Below, in pieces: positions 31,745 to 43,370 of a DNA stretch of 64,000 bases. Both the position numbers and the translations under genes were made by a program. The DNA comes from Anolis sagrei (taxonomy: Eukaryota > Chordata > Lepidosauria > Squamata > Anolidae). The stretch covers positions 245,794,571 through 245,858,570 of the forward strand of contig NC_090024.1 of assembly GCF_037176765.1 (NCBI RefSeq), written 5' to 3'. The notes under the pieces are model-generated. The model was given only the letters and a program-made list of their open reading frames with translations. It made no database searches and had not been told where the DNA came from. The number at the start of each line of letters is the position of its first letter. Positions within the stretch are counted from its first letter, which is position 1.

Positions 31745-33530
31745 TTTCCTTGACTCATCAGAGCCTGGAATCCCAAGTCTCAGCAGTGGCTGGGAGAGCT
31801 TTTGCACAATTGAAACTTGTGCACCAGCTGCGCCCATTCCTTGTGATGTCTGACTTGGCCATGGTGGTCCATGCTCTGGTTACATCCCGAATAGACTACT
31901 GCAATGCTCTCTATATGGCGCTGCCTTTGAATACTTCTCAGAAGCTCCAATTAGTCCAATGGTCAGCAGCCAGGTTGTTAACTGGAGCGGCATAGAGAAA
32001 GCGTACTACCAGGGGCGGCTCGTCCATTATGCGAAGTAAGCGGTCGCAGAACACTTTTTTTTGCCAGGGGTGCCTCTGTAGATTTCCCTCGACCACCACT
32101 TGAGGAGTGCCCCCTCAGCACACAACAGCCCTAGCAGTCCGGGGGGAGCCTCGGCTTTCTTGCCTCGCTGCCGGGCAATCCTCTTCCCAAATGGGCTGAG
32201 CCTTTGAGCTTTGCCTAGCCCCTCTTGTTCCTGCTCCATCTGGCCACCGGGTGCGCGAGCAGAGCCGGCGCTCAATCGTTCTCCGCGTTTGATCCCTTCC
32301 CCATGACCGGCTCCCGATCCCCTGGCGCTCCACCCACCTCCTCTCCTGTCCCCAATCCGCGGGTGGGCCAAGGGGCAGAGCCGCCGTGTCTGGCCCGCTT
32401 CGGGTCCGGAGGCGTGTCTGAAGACCCCAGCATGCGCACCAAAATTCGCCTCTTCTCCTGATTTTCTCTTCAGCCATTGGGACCAAGAGAGAGAGAGAGA
32501 GAGAGAGCGCCCCTCCGGCTGGAGGTATCTCCCACCTCCGCTGCCTCCTTTGTTTTTGCGCCTACCTTCAGGAAAGGTGGGCATCTCCACCTTTCTCTCT
32601 CTCTCTTTCTCTTGGTCCTAATGGCTGAGGAAAAAGTCAGGAGAAGAGGTGACTTTTGGTGCACACGCCGGGATCTTCAGGCACGCCTCTGGACCCAAAG
32701 CGGGCCAGGCAAGGGAGCAAGTGCGGCAAGTGTAGTTACTGAGATGTATAGTTCACCTACAATCAAAGAGCATTCTGAACTCCACCAATGATGGAATTGA
32801 ACCAAATATGGCACACAGAACTCCCACGACGAACAGAAAATATATATCAATGACTGGTTGGGCGGGGGGGCGCCAAAATTTACCTTTGAAAATTACCTAG
32901 GGTCGCCTCTGCGTACTACTCCTTTGTTGTGCCAGCTCCACTGGCTGCTGATTGGCTTCCAGGCACTATTCAAAGTACTGGTTTTAACCTTTAAAGCCTA
33001 AATGGTTCTGGCCCAGATTACTTGTCCGAACGTATCTCCTGCTATGAACCATCACGAAGCTTAAGATCATCAGGAGAGGCCCTGCTCTCAATCCCACCAC
33101 TCCTGCAAATGCAATTGGTGAGGATGAGAGACAGGTTCTTCTCGGCAGTGGCCCCCCATCTGTGGAACACCCTCCCTAAGGACATTAGATTGGCCACCTC
33201 CCTCCTGTCCTTTAGAAGACAAATGAAAACCTGGCTCTGTGGACAGGCATTTGATTAGATGAAGTGACAATAGGAAAGGAATTTGGGTTTGTGACATTGG
33301 ATGTCCTGGCTTGATTTTTGGTTTTACTGGCACTCTAATATTATTGTTAAATGAATTTATTGGCTGACTTGTATGACGTTTTTAAGATGTTTTTTTTTCT
33401 GTTTTACTGTTTTAATTGTATCTTTATGATGTATACATTGCAAGCACCGTCGATGCCTATGTGAGGCCGCCCTGAGTCCCCCCTGGAATAGAAGAATACG
33501 AAATAAAAAATAAATAAACGAAACAAGGTA
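31745..33530 (+). mobile_element. L2-like LINE split by hAT element
   Basis: 31745-32009 encodes [19 protein letters not shown] and RIDYCNALYMALPLNTSQKL. It resumes at 32920 and runs to SFRRQMKTWLCGQAF at about 33258. The 3' UTR includes GCCGCCCTGAGTCCCC and ends near 33530. The interruption is the hAT element at 32010. Confidence 0.85.
32010..32911. mobile_element. hAT non-autonomous element with internal inverted repeat
   Basis: Starts CAGGGGCGGCTCGTCC and ends GGTCGCCTCTG (imperfect inverted termini). It is flanked by the perfect 8-bp duplication CGTACTAC (32002-32009, 32912-32919). GC-rich arms at about 32392-32510 and 32597-32706 are inverted copies of each other around a (GA)n/(CT)n centre. 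No transposase. GC-rich reading frames inside are not genes. Confidence 0.85.
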
Positions 33531-33699
33531 CTGCAGTCTAAAGATATTTAATTGGATACCAAAATCAGGATTATCTATCGCATTTCTCATTTCTGTGTAT
33601 GCTCATGAAAGCTGGAGAGCTGTCCAGCCTCCAATTCAACCGACCCCTAAGTAAGAATCTGAAAACTGAAAACTGAAAACTCCGTTACTTAGTATTTCT

Positions 33700-33877
33700 G
33701 AGTTCAGGAGATGTCTCCAGGAGGCAGAGGAAGGTGGTAACAGTGTGAAACCTTTTCTTAGAGAGGAAGAAGGAGGAAGTTAGCCAAGGATCAGGGATGC
33801 CCAAGTCTGTGGTCCAAGTAGGTGCCTTGCCTTGACATTTGCAATGGCTGGTGGCTCTGCATCTCCATCCATGCTTG
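33700..33877 (-). other. unit C 3' untranslated exon
   Basis: Minus-strand acceptor TTTCCCATCAG just before 33877. The exon aligns with unit D 49539-49380, not with units A and B. The position of the AATAAA of unit D reads AAGAAA here (33759-33754), a weaker signal. The end is approximate. Confidence 0.55.
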
Positions 33878-33994
33878 CTGATGGGAAAGAGAGAGAAGTT
33901 GATGAGAAAGAGGAATCCTAGAAGCCTATAATTTAGAGACCCACAGAGATTATCCAGTCCAATCACTTTCTGCCAAAACTCCAGAGAAGGAGAC

Positions 33995-34215
33995 ACTACT
34001 TTAATCCTGGGAGTTGTAGTTTGCTGAGGCACCAGCCCACTTTGGCAGAGAAGGCTGAAGTCCTTATAAAACTACAAGTCCTAGGATTCCATAGCAGTGA
34101 GCAGGGAAGGTGAAAGACCTTGTAAAGCTACCGATCTCAGGGTTCCATAGCATTGAGCCATGGCAATTAAAGTGGTCTCAATCTGCATTAACTTTACTGT
34201 GTAAATGCAACCTCT
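33995..34215. mobile_element. palindromic MITE (GGGTGCATC family)
   Basis: Two arms: CTGGGAGTTGTAGTTTGC, and the reverse side with CCATAGCATTGAGCCATGGC and TGCATTAACTTTACTGTG. Located between the WAP and 3' exons. A related copy sits at the same place in unit D. Confidence 0.6.
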
Positions 34216-34429
34216 GACTCCAGAGCAGCAGAAAAGAAACCTGCTCCCACCTCTATTTGATAGCAAGGTAAAGAACCTTTCTCCAGTCCTTGCTACAGAC
34301 CTGATACCCAAGTTTCTTGGTGTTGCACGCGCTCGCACACACACACACACCATTTGCCATGAAGCAAATGTAATTACAAGGCATCAGATTATCACTGGAT
34401 GTTCAGCATAGCTGGTAGTCCTACTCACC

Positions 34430-34569
34430 TTATTTGGGATCCATGCAATCCACCATGCAGGCATAACGGCAGCACTTCTTCTTACCAGGACATATCCAGT
34501 CATTCTTACATCTTACTGGGCAGATGGTGATGGTGCCTGGAGGAGGTCTGGGACACGTGCCAGGTTTCT
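34430..34569 (-). CDS. WAP domain exon, unit C
   Basis: The exon spans 34569-34429. [17 protein letters not shown] opens the frame. Eight cysteines in WAP order, including [10 protein letters not shown]. It ends DCMDPK then TAA, one base before the donor GTGAGT. The basic GKKK stretch is more charged than in the other copies. Confidence 0.86.
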
Positions 34570-37500
34570 CTGCAACAGAAAACGGGACTGCGTAGGACTG
34601 CGTCATACAGGAAGACACAGTCCAAGCCCTCCTGACAGATGACCATCCAACTTCTGTCATTTAAGACAACACACTAATACTAGGGAAAATGGAATACAGT
34701 GGGAAAAGAGGAAAGCTGGATTCCAGGTGGATTGACTCTATTGTGTATTTCTCTCTAGCAGAATGGGGTTGGACTACATAGCCTTGGGGAGTCTTCCATC
34801 TCTAAGATTCTATGTAGGAAATAACATAATGCAATATGAGCTGGTCCATCAAGAAGAGGAGCTCTTGGAGGTTTCTCAGTTGTTCATATTTGGAGGTTTC
34901 TTGGATGTATGGTCTCATGGGGGGATTCTATGGCACATAACAACAATAATGTGTTTGCTCAACAGTTGTTGAAGAGCTTCTGTCAGGTCAAGAAAGCAAT
35001 CCAGGATTAGGTGGAGGGGGGTGTAAAGGCTTCCTCTTTGTTGTCTGATATTCTATTTAATCTCGTATGCTGCCACCATCTGTGAGGTACTAGGCTATGC
35101 TGCCACCAATTAATAAGGTTTTCCTATTTAGTTTATTAATAGATTCCCCTATTTTCAAATAGATTCACTGCTACCACTCTGTAGTGTTTCTTTTGATGTG
35201 TAGCGAGGTTGTTTTTTCCCCTTTGAAATAGTACACTGAGGCTTGAGTTACTAAAACAAGAACAAGTTTATTTGGAGTATGGAAGGGTCTTAATGGTTTC
35301 AGAGTTCTCTTCTCGTGAGGTATAAAGCTTCACAAGTTACAGTTTCAACAAATCCTAATAAAACTTTAGGAAGTCTTTTACTTTACCAACTAGTTCTTTA
35401 ATTGTTACACTTCTAAATATGTTTGCTTATTTGACAGATTAACTAAGGTCAGCTAATGCCCTTGTCTCCCTTCAGCTTCCTGCTGAAGTAAAGATTCCCA
35501 GTGGGATTTCTTCTCCTATTAGCACACAGCTAAACCACAAACCTAAATAAGTCCCCTTGACTTATTTAAATCACTCAGGCTAAAAGCTTTCCCTTAGTTT
35601 GGTTCACCACACGTTTGAACCACCTTCCCTTTGGCTCGATGACCAAAGGACTGAAGCCTCAAAAGGGGTGCAATTGGCTCCACCCCTTTCTCCATGGCAA
35701 CCTAACTCAGAGTGCTGAGCTTGGTCCCATCCCCCTAGTTCTGTCATTTGTAAATGGTTAACCCTTTATGTACTGTCAGGAGTGAATTTCTGATGGCATG
35801 AAGACATCACAAATTCCCTCCATGACATCCTGACTGAATCATCCTGGATGCCTCAATTTTTTCTCTGTGACATTTTGAAGCCAGCAGAGGGTGCTGAAAA
35901 CCTTGTATTGGAACTTGTGAAGCAACAAGCTCTAATAAGGAAACTGAGAAGAGGGGGGAGTTGGGCAGGAAAGATGTATAAAAGGAAGTGGTTGTGGGAA
36001 AAAGTCAGTATAGAATCATATAGAATCATAGAATCAAAGAGTTGGAAGAGACCTCATGGGCCATCCAGTCCAACCCCCTGCCAAGAAGCAGGAATATTGC
36101 ATTCAAATCACCCCTGACAAATGGCCATCCAGCCTCTGCTTAAAACCTTCCAAAGAAGGAGCCTCCACCACACTCCGGGGCAGAGAGTTCCACTGCTGAA
36201 CGGCTCTCACAGTCAGGAAGTTCTTCCTAATGTTCAGATGGAATCTCCTCTCTTGTAGTTTGAAGCCATTGCTCCGCGTCCTAGTCTCCAAGGAAGCAGA
36301 AAACAAGCTTGCTCCCTCCTCCCTGTGGCTTCCTCTCACATATTTATACATGGCTATCATATCTCCTCTCAGCCTTCTCTTCTTCAGGCTAAACATGCCC
36401 AGTTCCCTAAGCCGCTCCTCATAGGGCTTGTTCTCCAGACCCTTGATCATTTTAGTCGCCCTCCTCTGGACACATTCCAGCTTGTCAATATCTCTCTTGA
36501 ATTGTGGTGCCCAGAATTGGACACAATATTCCAGATGTGGTCTAACCAAAGCAGAATAGAGGGGTAGCATTACTTCCTTAGATCTAGACACTAGGCTCCT
36601 GTTGATGCAGGCCAAAATCCCATTGGCTTTTTTTGCCGCCACATCACATTCCTGGCTCATGTTTAACTTGTTGTCCACGAGGACTCCAAGATCTTTTTCA
36701 CACGTACTGCTCTCGAGCCAGGCATTGTCCCCCATTCTGTATCTTTGCATTTCATTTTTTTCTGCCAAAGTGGAGTAGTGTCTTTCTTTGCTGCAGAAAT
36801 ACAAGCAATATATTCTTTTCAAAGCAAAACCGGCTTGTGAGTGCTATATAAAACCTACAGTCTTACATGTACATCCATAACTGTCTTTTACCTCCTGAAC
36901 ACATACATATAATAATATCCAACCATCTAAGCATACACACACACACACATATACATACATACATACATACATGCATACAATCATATTTAACTGTAGAGAC
37001 ACATATACATCACTACACTTAACTTACAGTTAAAAATCAATGCTTCATCATGGGGGGAATCAATTCCTCATGTTTTCTCATTTCAACTGATGGGTTTCCA
37101 TCTCCGTCCTCTCCCTTGGTTCCTCCACTTACCTACGCAAGTGTAGTGGCAGTCCTTGAAAGTCTCAAAATTGTTCTCATTCCCATGGCAACCTCCATAA
37201 ATGAACTTCTCACATCTGTTGGTCTTGGTGTTGTAGAAATAACGGGGAACGTGTGCCCGGCATGGGCCAGGGTTTGGAGCAAGGTGGCAGAACTCTGGAG
37301 GGGAGAAGAACAGAAAGGTATACAAAATTATCTCCAAAATTACTTCTAGTGCCTACAGATTTTGTATTGAGGAGACACAGAGAGCAGAAAATAGGTCAGA
37401 TAATGGCCACCTTGCATATCCATATTCTACACAAAAAAACCTCTACAAAAATGACTTTTCTTCTAATTAAAAGGAGCCTCTTATTTACAAGACAGTGAGA

Positions 37501-40114
37501 TTAATGTTTCAAAGTCTGGAACCATGATAATAAATTGCTGAGCTCACTGCAATGGGAAAAACAAATCTTGTTCTAAGAACATGAGTGAAAGCAGACATTT
37601 TGATGGTGTGGTTGTGTTTATGGAGGACATTTGTTTTTTTCTTTTTTTCTTTTTAAAGTCATGCATTTTATAGTATAGGGACTGTGCTTGTACGGCTACA
37701 CCAAAAGCTCCAACTTCCTTTTCTTTCTTTGAGTGTTTGCATGTATTCCAAAGTTCCATGAATTTTGCAGTAAGGTGGCTTCCCTTGGTTTACAATTATA
37801 GGGCCAATGACCCATCAATCATCATTAGGTTCTTTAGTTCCACCCCTTTCCCCAGGGATCAGGAAGGAAAGGGAGCCATTTTAGCTCAGTCTTGCATTGG
37901 AAAGCTTAGCTACAGGGACGTGTATTAGCTCCACCTGTAGAGAAGCTTCGTCTCTCACAGCATTCGGGGGAAATTCCGGGGGGAAACAGTTCCAAAGGAC
38001 TCCAGCTGGAGAATCTACAAAGCCTTGACTGGTAGGTCTACTCGGGACCCAAGAAGCAGTTTGGAGCCAGGAGTAGAGCCCACATCAGCAAAGTTTAAAA
38101 AGTAGATTGCCCAAGGAGGGGTTAAAAAGGGTTTTCCTCTTAAAGAAAAGAAACAGTTCACGAAGCCAGTTGCCTGTCCCTTGCGGACAAGATGAAGAAA
38201 GCCACCAGTTGATTCAAAGCCTTGAAGCATTTGTTTGATCTGTTGAAGATCTGAGAAGTATTTGATTGTTTTGTTGAAGACCGAAGCAATAATAAAGGAC
38301 CTTGTTACACTTTTCAAGTTTCTAAAGACTTTGTATAGGAAAATCCTTAGGACCTCTCACTCGAGGCACCCTGGCTTCCCACTGGGCACAAAGAGCATGT
38401 CCTGTTCAAAAGCCATTTGCTATAGGCCCAGCGCGTGACAGCACAGGGACTCTCTAGGCATATCCCTTACTAGTATCCCATACAGCTCTCTCTTCTGTTT
38501 CTCTATCCATATTAACCTCAAAAAGTCTTTTTTATAACCAACTTATTTGCAAAATGGACTCATTTAATTTCCTTCTAAAGGTTGCATTTTTCCTCTTCAT
38601 TCGTAACACTATGGGATTGTGATCTGAAAATGTCTTAGATCAAACTTCAATTTTTGAGATCTGTTTTTTTAAAGATTTTATTTATAAATATGTCCAACAA
38701 TCTAACAGTAAATAAACATCAAAAACATCTTTAATTACTTTTCTTATCATTATTTTTTAAATTTCCATTACAACTTGTGCTACATATAACTCTATCACAC
38801 ACCTTTTATCCGCTTATATATATTGTACTTCTTTATAATTATTAATATTATTATATCGTTTTCCCCTCTTCCCCTTCCCCTTAGTTTGTGATCTGTGTTG
38901 CTAAAGACTTTGATGTGAGAAATTAAGGGTGGTGGTGGCAAAAAAAGTTTCCAAAATGTTTCAAAAACATTGTAAGGGGTCCCTATTGTAATTATAATGA
39001 TGTAATGAAATTTTTGATACTTTTTCATTAAGTAATTGTGCAAGGGGGAGCTTCCGGGGCTCCTTTCTCCTTCATTTTTAGAGCTATTGGGATGAAACTT
39101 GCTACAAGGATAGAGCACATATATCACTGTTACTCTGTCCAAATTTCAGAATGTTTCACACATCCTCTGATTTATGAGATTTTTAAACAGTTTTTATGTA
39201 CATCATTTTTTAAAAAATACATGACCTGGACCAAACTTGGCATGCATACCCAATATGCCCACATTTGAATTCTGGTGGGTTTTGGGGGGAATTGGCCTGG
39301 ACAGTTATAATTCAGCTAGAATCATAGAATCCTAGAGTTGGAAGAGACCTCCTGGGCCATCCAGTCCAGCCCCATTCTGCCAAGAAGCAGGAATATTGCA
39401 TTCAAAGCACCCCTGACAGATGGCCATCCAGCCTCTGTTTAAAAGCCTCCAAAGAAGGAGCCTCTACCACACTCTGGGGCAGAGAGTTCCACTGCTGAAC
39501 AGCTCTCACAGTCAGGAAGCTCTCCTTCATGTTCAGATGGAATCTCCTCTCTTGTAGTTTGCAATCAATCAGCACTCTGAACTCCACCAAAGATGGAAGT
39601 GGACCAAACTTGACCAGCAAAACACACTGGAGGTCTTTGGGGAAAATTCACCTTGATTTGAGGGGGCTGTAGTTCACCTACATCCAGAGAGCTCTGTGAA
39701 CCAAAACAGCAATGGACCTGGACCAAACTTGGCACAAAACCTGATATGTTGAAATTTGATTACTGGAGGAGTTGGCGGGGGGGGGGGGGGGGAAGCAACT
39801 GACCTTCCTTTCTGGGAGTTGTAGTTCACCCACAACCAGAAAAACTGTGAACTCCACCATGTACCATTTAAAAATTGCCTTTTTCAAATAACTTAAGCTA
39901 GTTATCAATAACATTGAAACATGTTTTGGAGAGTTTGCCTTGTTCAGCTTTAATAGCCCCACCCACCCCCTCCTGCTGCCTAAAGTTTTCTCTCAATTGA
40001 TTTAGAGATGAAGGTTGGAAGAGGTTTCTTACTTGGACGGCCAGAGGTGAGTACCAGTTCAGCCCCGAAGGCGAAAATCCCCAGAAGGAGGAGGAAGAAT
40101 CCAGTAGGTTGCAT
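34430..40114 (-). CDS. secreted Kunitz-WAP protein (unit C)
   Basis: Predicted secreted 127-residue protein with signal peptide, Kunitz and WAP domains. Coding exons are 40114-40033 (leader [20 protein letters not shown]), 37294-37133 (Kunitz) and 34569-34430 (WAP plus TAA). Junctions are phase 1 and the spliced length is 384 bases. The exon 1 donor is A/GTAAGA, so the first Kunitz-exon codon becomes AAG (Lys) instead of the Glu of unit A. The 3' exon is at about 33877-33700. Exon 1, the Kunitz exon and the 5' flank resemble unit A; the WAP exon and 3' exon resemble unit D. P1 Arg suggests a trypsin-like target. No damage seen in the coding exons. Confidence 0.82.
34620..34975. repeat. single copy of the unit B intronic module
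   Basis: CR1-tail-derived sequence that aligns once with the module triplicated in unit B. No gene. Confidence 0.6.
35033..35773. other. unassigned intronic block absent from A and B
   Basis: No match to the paralogous introns, so probably an insertion. Several AATAAA/TTTATT motifs, no open frame of note and no recognised family. Confidence 0.35.
35774..36004 (+). mobile_element. possible LTR fragment (fossil)
   Basis: Begins TGTCAGGAGTGAATTTC and has a TATAAAAGG box at about 35977, a layout like the block at 29601. It is cut by the CR1 at 36005. Confidence 0.3.
36005..36778 (-). mobile_element. CR1 LINE, 5'-truncated
   Basis: Open minus-strand frame over the CR1 RT C-terminus ([20 protein letters not shown] to [16 protein letters not shown]), with the 3' tail at 36005. 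Well preserved, so fairly recent. Confidence 0.92.
36779..37080. repeat. unassigned intron with (CA)n/(CATA)n
   Basis: (CA)n at about 36940-36950 and (CATA)n at 36953-36980. The rest is AT-rich and unassigned. Confidence 0.5.
37133..37294 (-). CDS. Kunitz domain exon, unit C
   Basis: A 162-bp phase 1-1 exon. [20 protein letters not shown] onward; BPTI cysteine spacing 8-15-7-12-3. P1 Arg and P1' Ala, as in strong trypsin inhibitors, and the scaffold (RYFYN, FIYGGC, NNFET) is closest to BPTI among the five domains. Acceptor CTCCCCTCCAG, donor GTAAGT. Confidence 0.9.
   Translation of the reverse strand, partial: SSATLLQTLAHAGHTFPVISTTPRPTDVRSSFMEVAMGMRTILRLSRTATTLA
37684..38444. mobile_element. 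761-bp insertion with 7-bp target duplication
   Basis: Flanked by AGGGACT on both sides (37677-37683, 38445-38451). Starts GTGCTTGTACGG and ends GACAGCAC, so the ends share an inverted GTGCT. Unit A lacks it. It holds an AATAAAGG motif at about 38292 and no coding frame. It could be a DNA transposon relic or an LTR-type fossil. Confidence 0.5.
38664..38886 (-). mobile_element. L1-like 3' fragment with poly-A tail
   Basis: Antisense insertion starting with a T run (TTTTTTTAAAGATTTTATTT) and flanked by GATCTG on both sides of a site intact in unit B. 5'-truncated. Confidence 0.45.
38925..39785. mobile_element. unclassified DNA-transposon-like repeat with CR1 inside
   Basis: Contains phrases such as GACCTGGACCAAACTTGGCA and GTAGTTCACCTACATCC, common in squamate non-autonomous DNA elements. 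A CR1 3' end (minus, 39318-39562) is nested in it. A poly-G run lies at 39777-39793. Confidence 0.5.
39318..39562 (-). mobile_element. CR1 3'-end fragment
   Basis: Minus-strand CR1 last codons and 3' UTR with ATCATAGAATCCTAGAGTTG at the end. Confidence 0.85.
40033..40114 (-). CDS. signal-peptide exon, unit C
   Basis: ATG at 40114; [20 protein letters not shown] followed by VLTSGRP, then one base before the donor GTAAGAAACC. An N-terminal hydrophobic core of 12-14 residues and a small-residue region fit a secretory signal peptide. The same length (82 bp) as in unit A. Confidence 0.85.
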
Positions 40115-40479
40115 GCTGCAGAAGTTCTGGGAGAACAGTGCCCACCTTGCAGAGCTCCTTTCTGAAATGCCCCTGAGAGGGTTCCACTGGGCTTTTAAGA
40201 AAAGCTGAATAAGGAAGTTGGTGGCCATGTGGGGTCTGAGGGGAATTTCTCCTCTCTCTTTGGTAAGACTATGACATCAAAGGATTGCCAAAGAGATGCA
40301 GAGATGGTCACCTATCAGGAAGTGTCTTCGTGATCCATGAGGGGCCGCAGGGCAAAGGCCCAAACTCTTTCCTCTTGTGTGTTTGGAGGAGAATTCCCCA
40401 GAGAAACCCAAAGGTCAACAGTGTGGTTGGTTTTTCAAAAGAGTGGTAGATCCCATATAGACCCACAGTATCATAGAAG

Positions 40480-41340
40480 CACTGCCTGAACATCAAACAA
40501 AAAGTGGGCGCTAGAAACAATATCATACGAAAGCTGACTGGCACAACTTGGGGATCACAACCAGATACAGTGAAGACATCTGCCCTTGCGCTATGCTACT
40601 CTGCTGCTGAGTACGCATGCCCAGTGTGGAACACATCTCACCACACTAAGATAGTGGATGTGGCTCTTAATGAGACATGCCACATTATCACGGGGTGTCT
40701 GCGCCCTACACCACTGGAGAAATTACACTGCTTAGCCAGTATTGCACCACCTGACATCCGCCGGGAAGTGGCAGCCAATAGTGAAAGGACCAAGGCAGAG
40801 ACATCTCCAGCTCATCCCCTGTTTGGGTATCAGCCAGCACGTCAACGACTTAAATCTAGAAATAGTTTTCTAAGATCTACAGAGACACTCGCTGGAACAC
40901 CTCAACAAGCGAGAGTCCAAAAGTGGCAGGCTCAAACCCAGCACCTCAATCCATGGGTGATACCAGATGAGAGACTCCCTCCTGGGCACACAGAAGACTG
41001 GGCAACTTGGAAGGCGCTGAACAGACTGTGCTCTGGCGCCACGAGATTCAGAGCCAATCTTAAGAAATGGGGCCACAAAGTGGAATCCACGACATGCGAG
41101 TGTGGAGAAGAGCAAACCACAGACCACCTGCTGCAATGCACCCTGAGCCCAGCCACATGCACAATGGAGGACCTTCTTGCGGCAACACCAGAGGCACTCC
41201 ACGTGGCCAGATACTGGTCAAAGGACATCTAATCAACTACCAAGCTTGCAAAATGTGTGGGTTTTTTTAATCTGTTTGTTTGTTTTGTTCTGTTAGAAAT
41301 GTAATACAAAATGGGTTGCGAATGACACGATAAATAAATA
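40480..41340 (+). mobile_element. Jockey/I-group-like LINE, 3' part
   Basis: A 242-codon open frame (NIIRKLTGTTWGSQPDTV to PEALHVARYWSKDI) including CECGEEQTTDHLLQC. Ends with CACGATAAATAAATAAAT. Less damaged than the copies at 7150 and 23200. 5'-truncated. Confidence 0.8.
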
Positions 41341-41344
41341 AATA

Positions 41345-42085
41345 GAGTTGGAAGAGATCACAAGGAGGAGATTCCACCACACAGCAGCCCTTTGGTTGAA
41401 GAGCTCTTAAACCAGGAAGTCCTTCCTAATGTTTAGATGGAATATCTTTTTCTGCAGTTTGAATCCATGGCTCTATTGTGTTCCAGTCTCTAGAGTAGCA
41501 GCAAACAAGCCTGTCTTCTCTCAATGGGACATCTTTTCACATATTTAAACAAGGCCATCATGTCTCCTCTCACTTTTCTCTTCTCCAAGCTAAACATCTC
41601 CAGCTCCCTTGGAGGGATTCATAGTTTCCAAACTTTTGACTGTTTTCATAACTCTACTCAGGACACCTTCTAGTTTGTCCATCTCCTTTTGGAATTGCTT
41701 TGTCCAGAACTGGGTCCAGCCCTAAACCAGGTGAGGTCTGACCAAAGCAGAAAAGACTGAGATCATCACTTCCCTCATTTGAAACACTAGACTTTTCTTG
41801 ATGCAGCTGGAATTGCATTGGATTTTTCAGCTGCTGCATCACACTGTTGGCTCATGTTCAGATTGTGGTGTACTAAGACACCTAGGTCCCTTTCTTATGG
41901 ACTGTTTTCAAGCCAGGTACCGCCCATTCTGTATCTGTGCATTCCATTTTTTTCAGTCTAAATGTAGCCCTATACATTTCTCCCTGTTTAAATTCATTTT
42001 GTTAGTTTTGGCCCACTTCTCTAACCTGTTAAGGCCATTTTGGATTCTGATCCGGGAAATTACCTATGTAGTAGTGTGGCATAGA
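41345..42085 (-). mobile_element. CR1 LINE, old
   Basis: Antisense CR1 with many differences from the young copies. Order of landmarks (3' UTR, C-terminus, RT) is preserved to about 42085. Confidence 0.75.
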
Positions 42086-42134
42086 TGTAAAGTATAGTAA
42101 AGGAACAGTGGTGATGCCTTCCCCTCACTAGGTC

Positions 42135-42395
42135 ATGGTTTGTTGTTGTTCATTCATTCAGTCGTCTCCGACTCTTCGTGACCTCATGGACCAGCCCACG
42201 CCAGAGCTCCCTGTCAGCCGTCACCACGCCCAGCTCCTTCAAGGTCAGTCCAGTCACTTCAAGGATGCCATCCATCCATCTTGCCCTTGGTCGGCCCCTC
42301 TTCCTTTTACCTTCCACTTTCCCCAGCATAATTGTCTTCTCTAGGCTTTGCTGTCTCCTCATGATGTGGCCAAAGTACTTCAAAGTACTTTGAAG
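42135..42395 (-). mobile_element. BovB (RTE) LINE 3' end
   Basis: The minus strand reads [39 protein letters not shown] and [19 protein letters not shown], the BovB ORF end. Confidence 0.88.
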
Positions 42396-42659
42396 ACCAG
42401 TACTTTGAAGACCAGGCCGTGGTATATGGTTTAATTTTGGAACCAGGGTATATGTCAATGACTTCACCTAAATAGGTTGCATCCTAGGCCAGAAGAACAA
42501 TGAATCTGGAGCTTTGATATAATTTTTGCTTTAAAGCAAACTTCCTTGGGTAGGGAGCTACTACCAAGAAGGACCTAGAATATGTACCTACCAATCAAAC
42601 TTCATGAGATGTTGGGACATGCAACAGGACCTCCTATGAAGATCTCATATTTACGCTTC
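42396..42659. other. unassigned spacer
   Basis: No gene or repeat recognised. Confidence 0.35.
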
Positions 42660-43370
42660 ATAGCAGTACTTCTGAAGAAGATCTTGGAGTCCTCATGGAC
42701 AACAAGTTAAATATGAGCCAATAATGTCATGTGGCAGCTAAAAAAGCCAATGGGATTTTGGTCTGCATAAATAGGAGTATGGTACCTAGATCCAGGGAAG
42801 TGCTGCTCCCATGCTCTATTCTGCTTTGGTCAGACCACACCTGGAATCATACTGTGCCCAATTCTGGACACCACCATTGAAGAGAGATATAGACAAGCGG
42901 GAACATGTCCAGAGGAGAGGACTAAAATGATCAAGGGTATGGAGAACAGGCCCTATGAGGAGCGGCTTAAAGAGCTGGCCATGTTTAGCCTGAAGAAGAG
43001 AAGGCAGAGAGGAGGCATGATGAGGGTCATGGATCAAGATGGGAGGGGAAGTTATAGGGAGGAGGGAGCAAGCTTGTTTTCTGCTGCCCTAGAGACTAGG
43101 ATGCAATGGAGCAATGGCTTCAAACTACAAGAAAAGAGATTCCATCTGAACATGAGGAAGAACTTCCTGACTGTGAGATCAGTTCAGCAATTGAACTCTC
43201 TGCCCTGGAGTGTGGTGGAGTCTCCTTCTTTGGAGGCTTTTAAACAGAGGGTGGATGGCCATCTGTCAGGGGTGCTTTGAATGTGATTTCCCTGCTTCTT
43301 GGCAGAAAGGGGTTGGACTGGATGGCCCATGAGATCTCTTTCAACTCAATGATTCTATGATTCTATATTA
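42660..43370 (+). mobile_element. CR1 LINE, old
   Basis: Plus-strand CR1 from [14 protein letters not shown] to the ATTCTATGATTCTATA tail, with several frame breaks. Confidence 0.85.

Noticed and set aside
32027-32664. Several GC-rich frames of 60-190 codons
   Set aside because: Inside the inverted-repeat hAT element; overlapping on both strands, no recognisable domain.
33700-33877. Coding potential in the last exon
   Set aside because: The stop codon precedes it and the paralogous exons do not conserve a frame.
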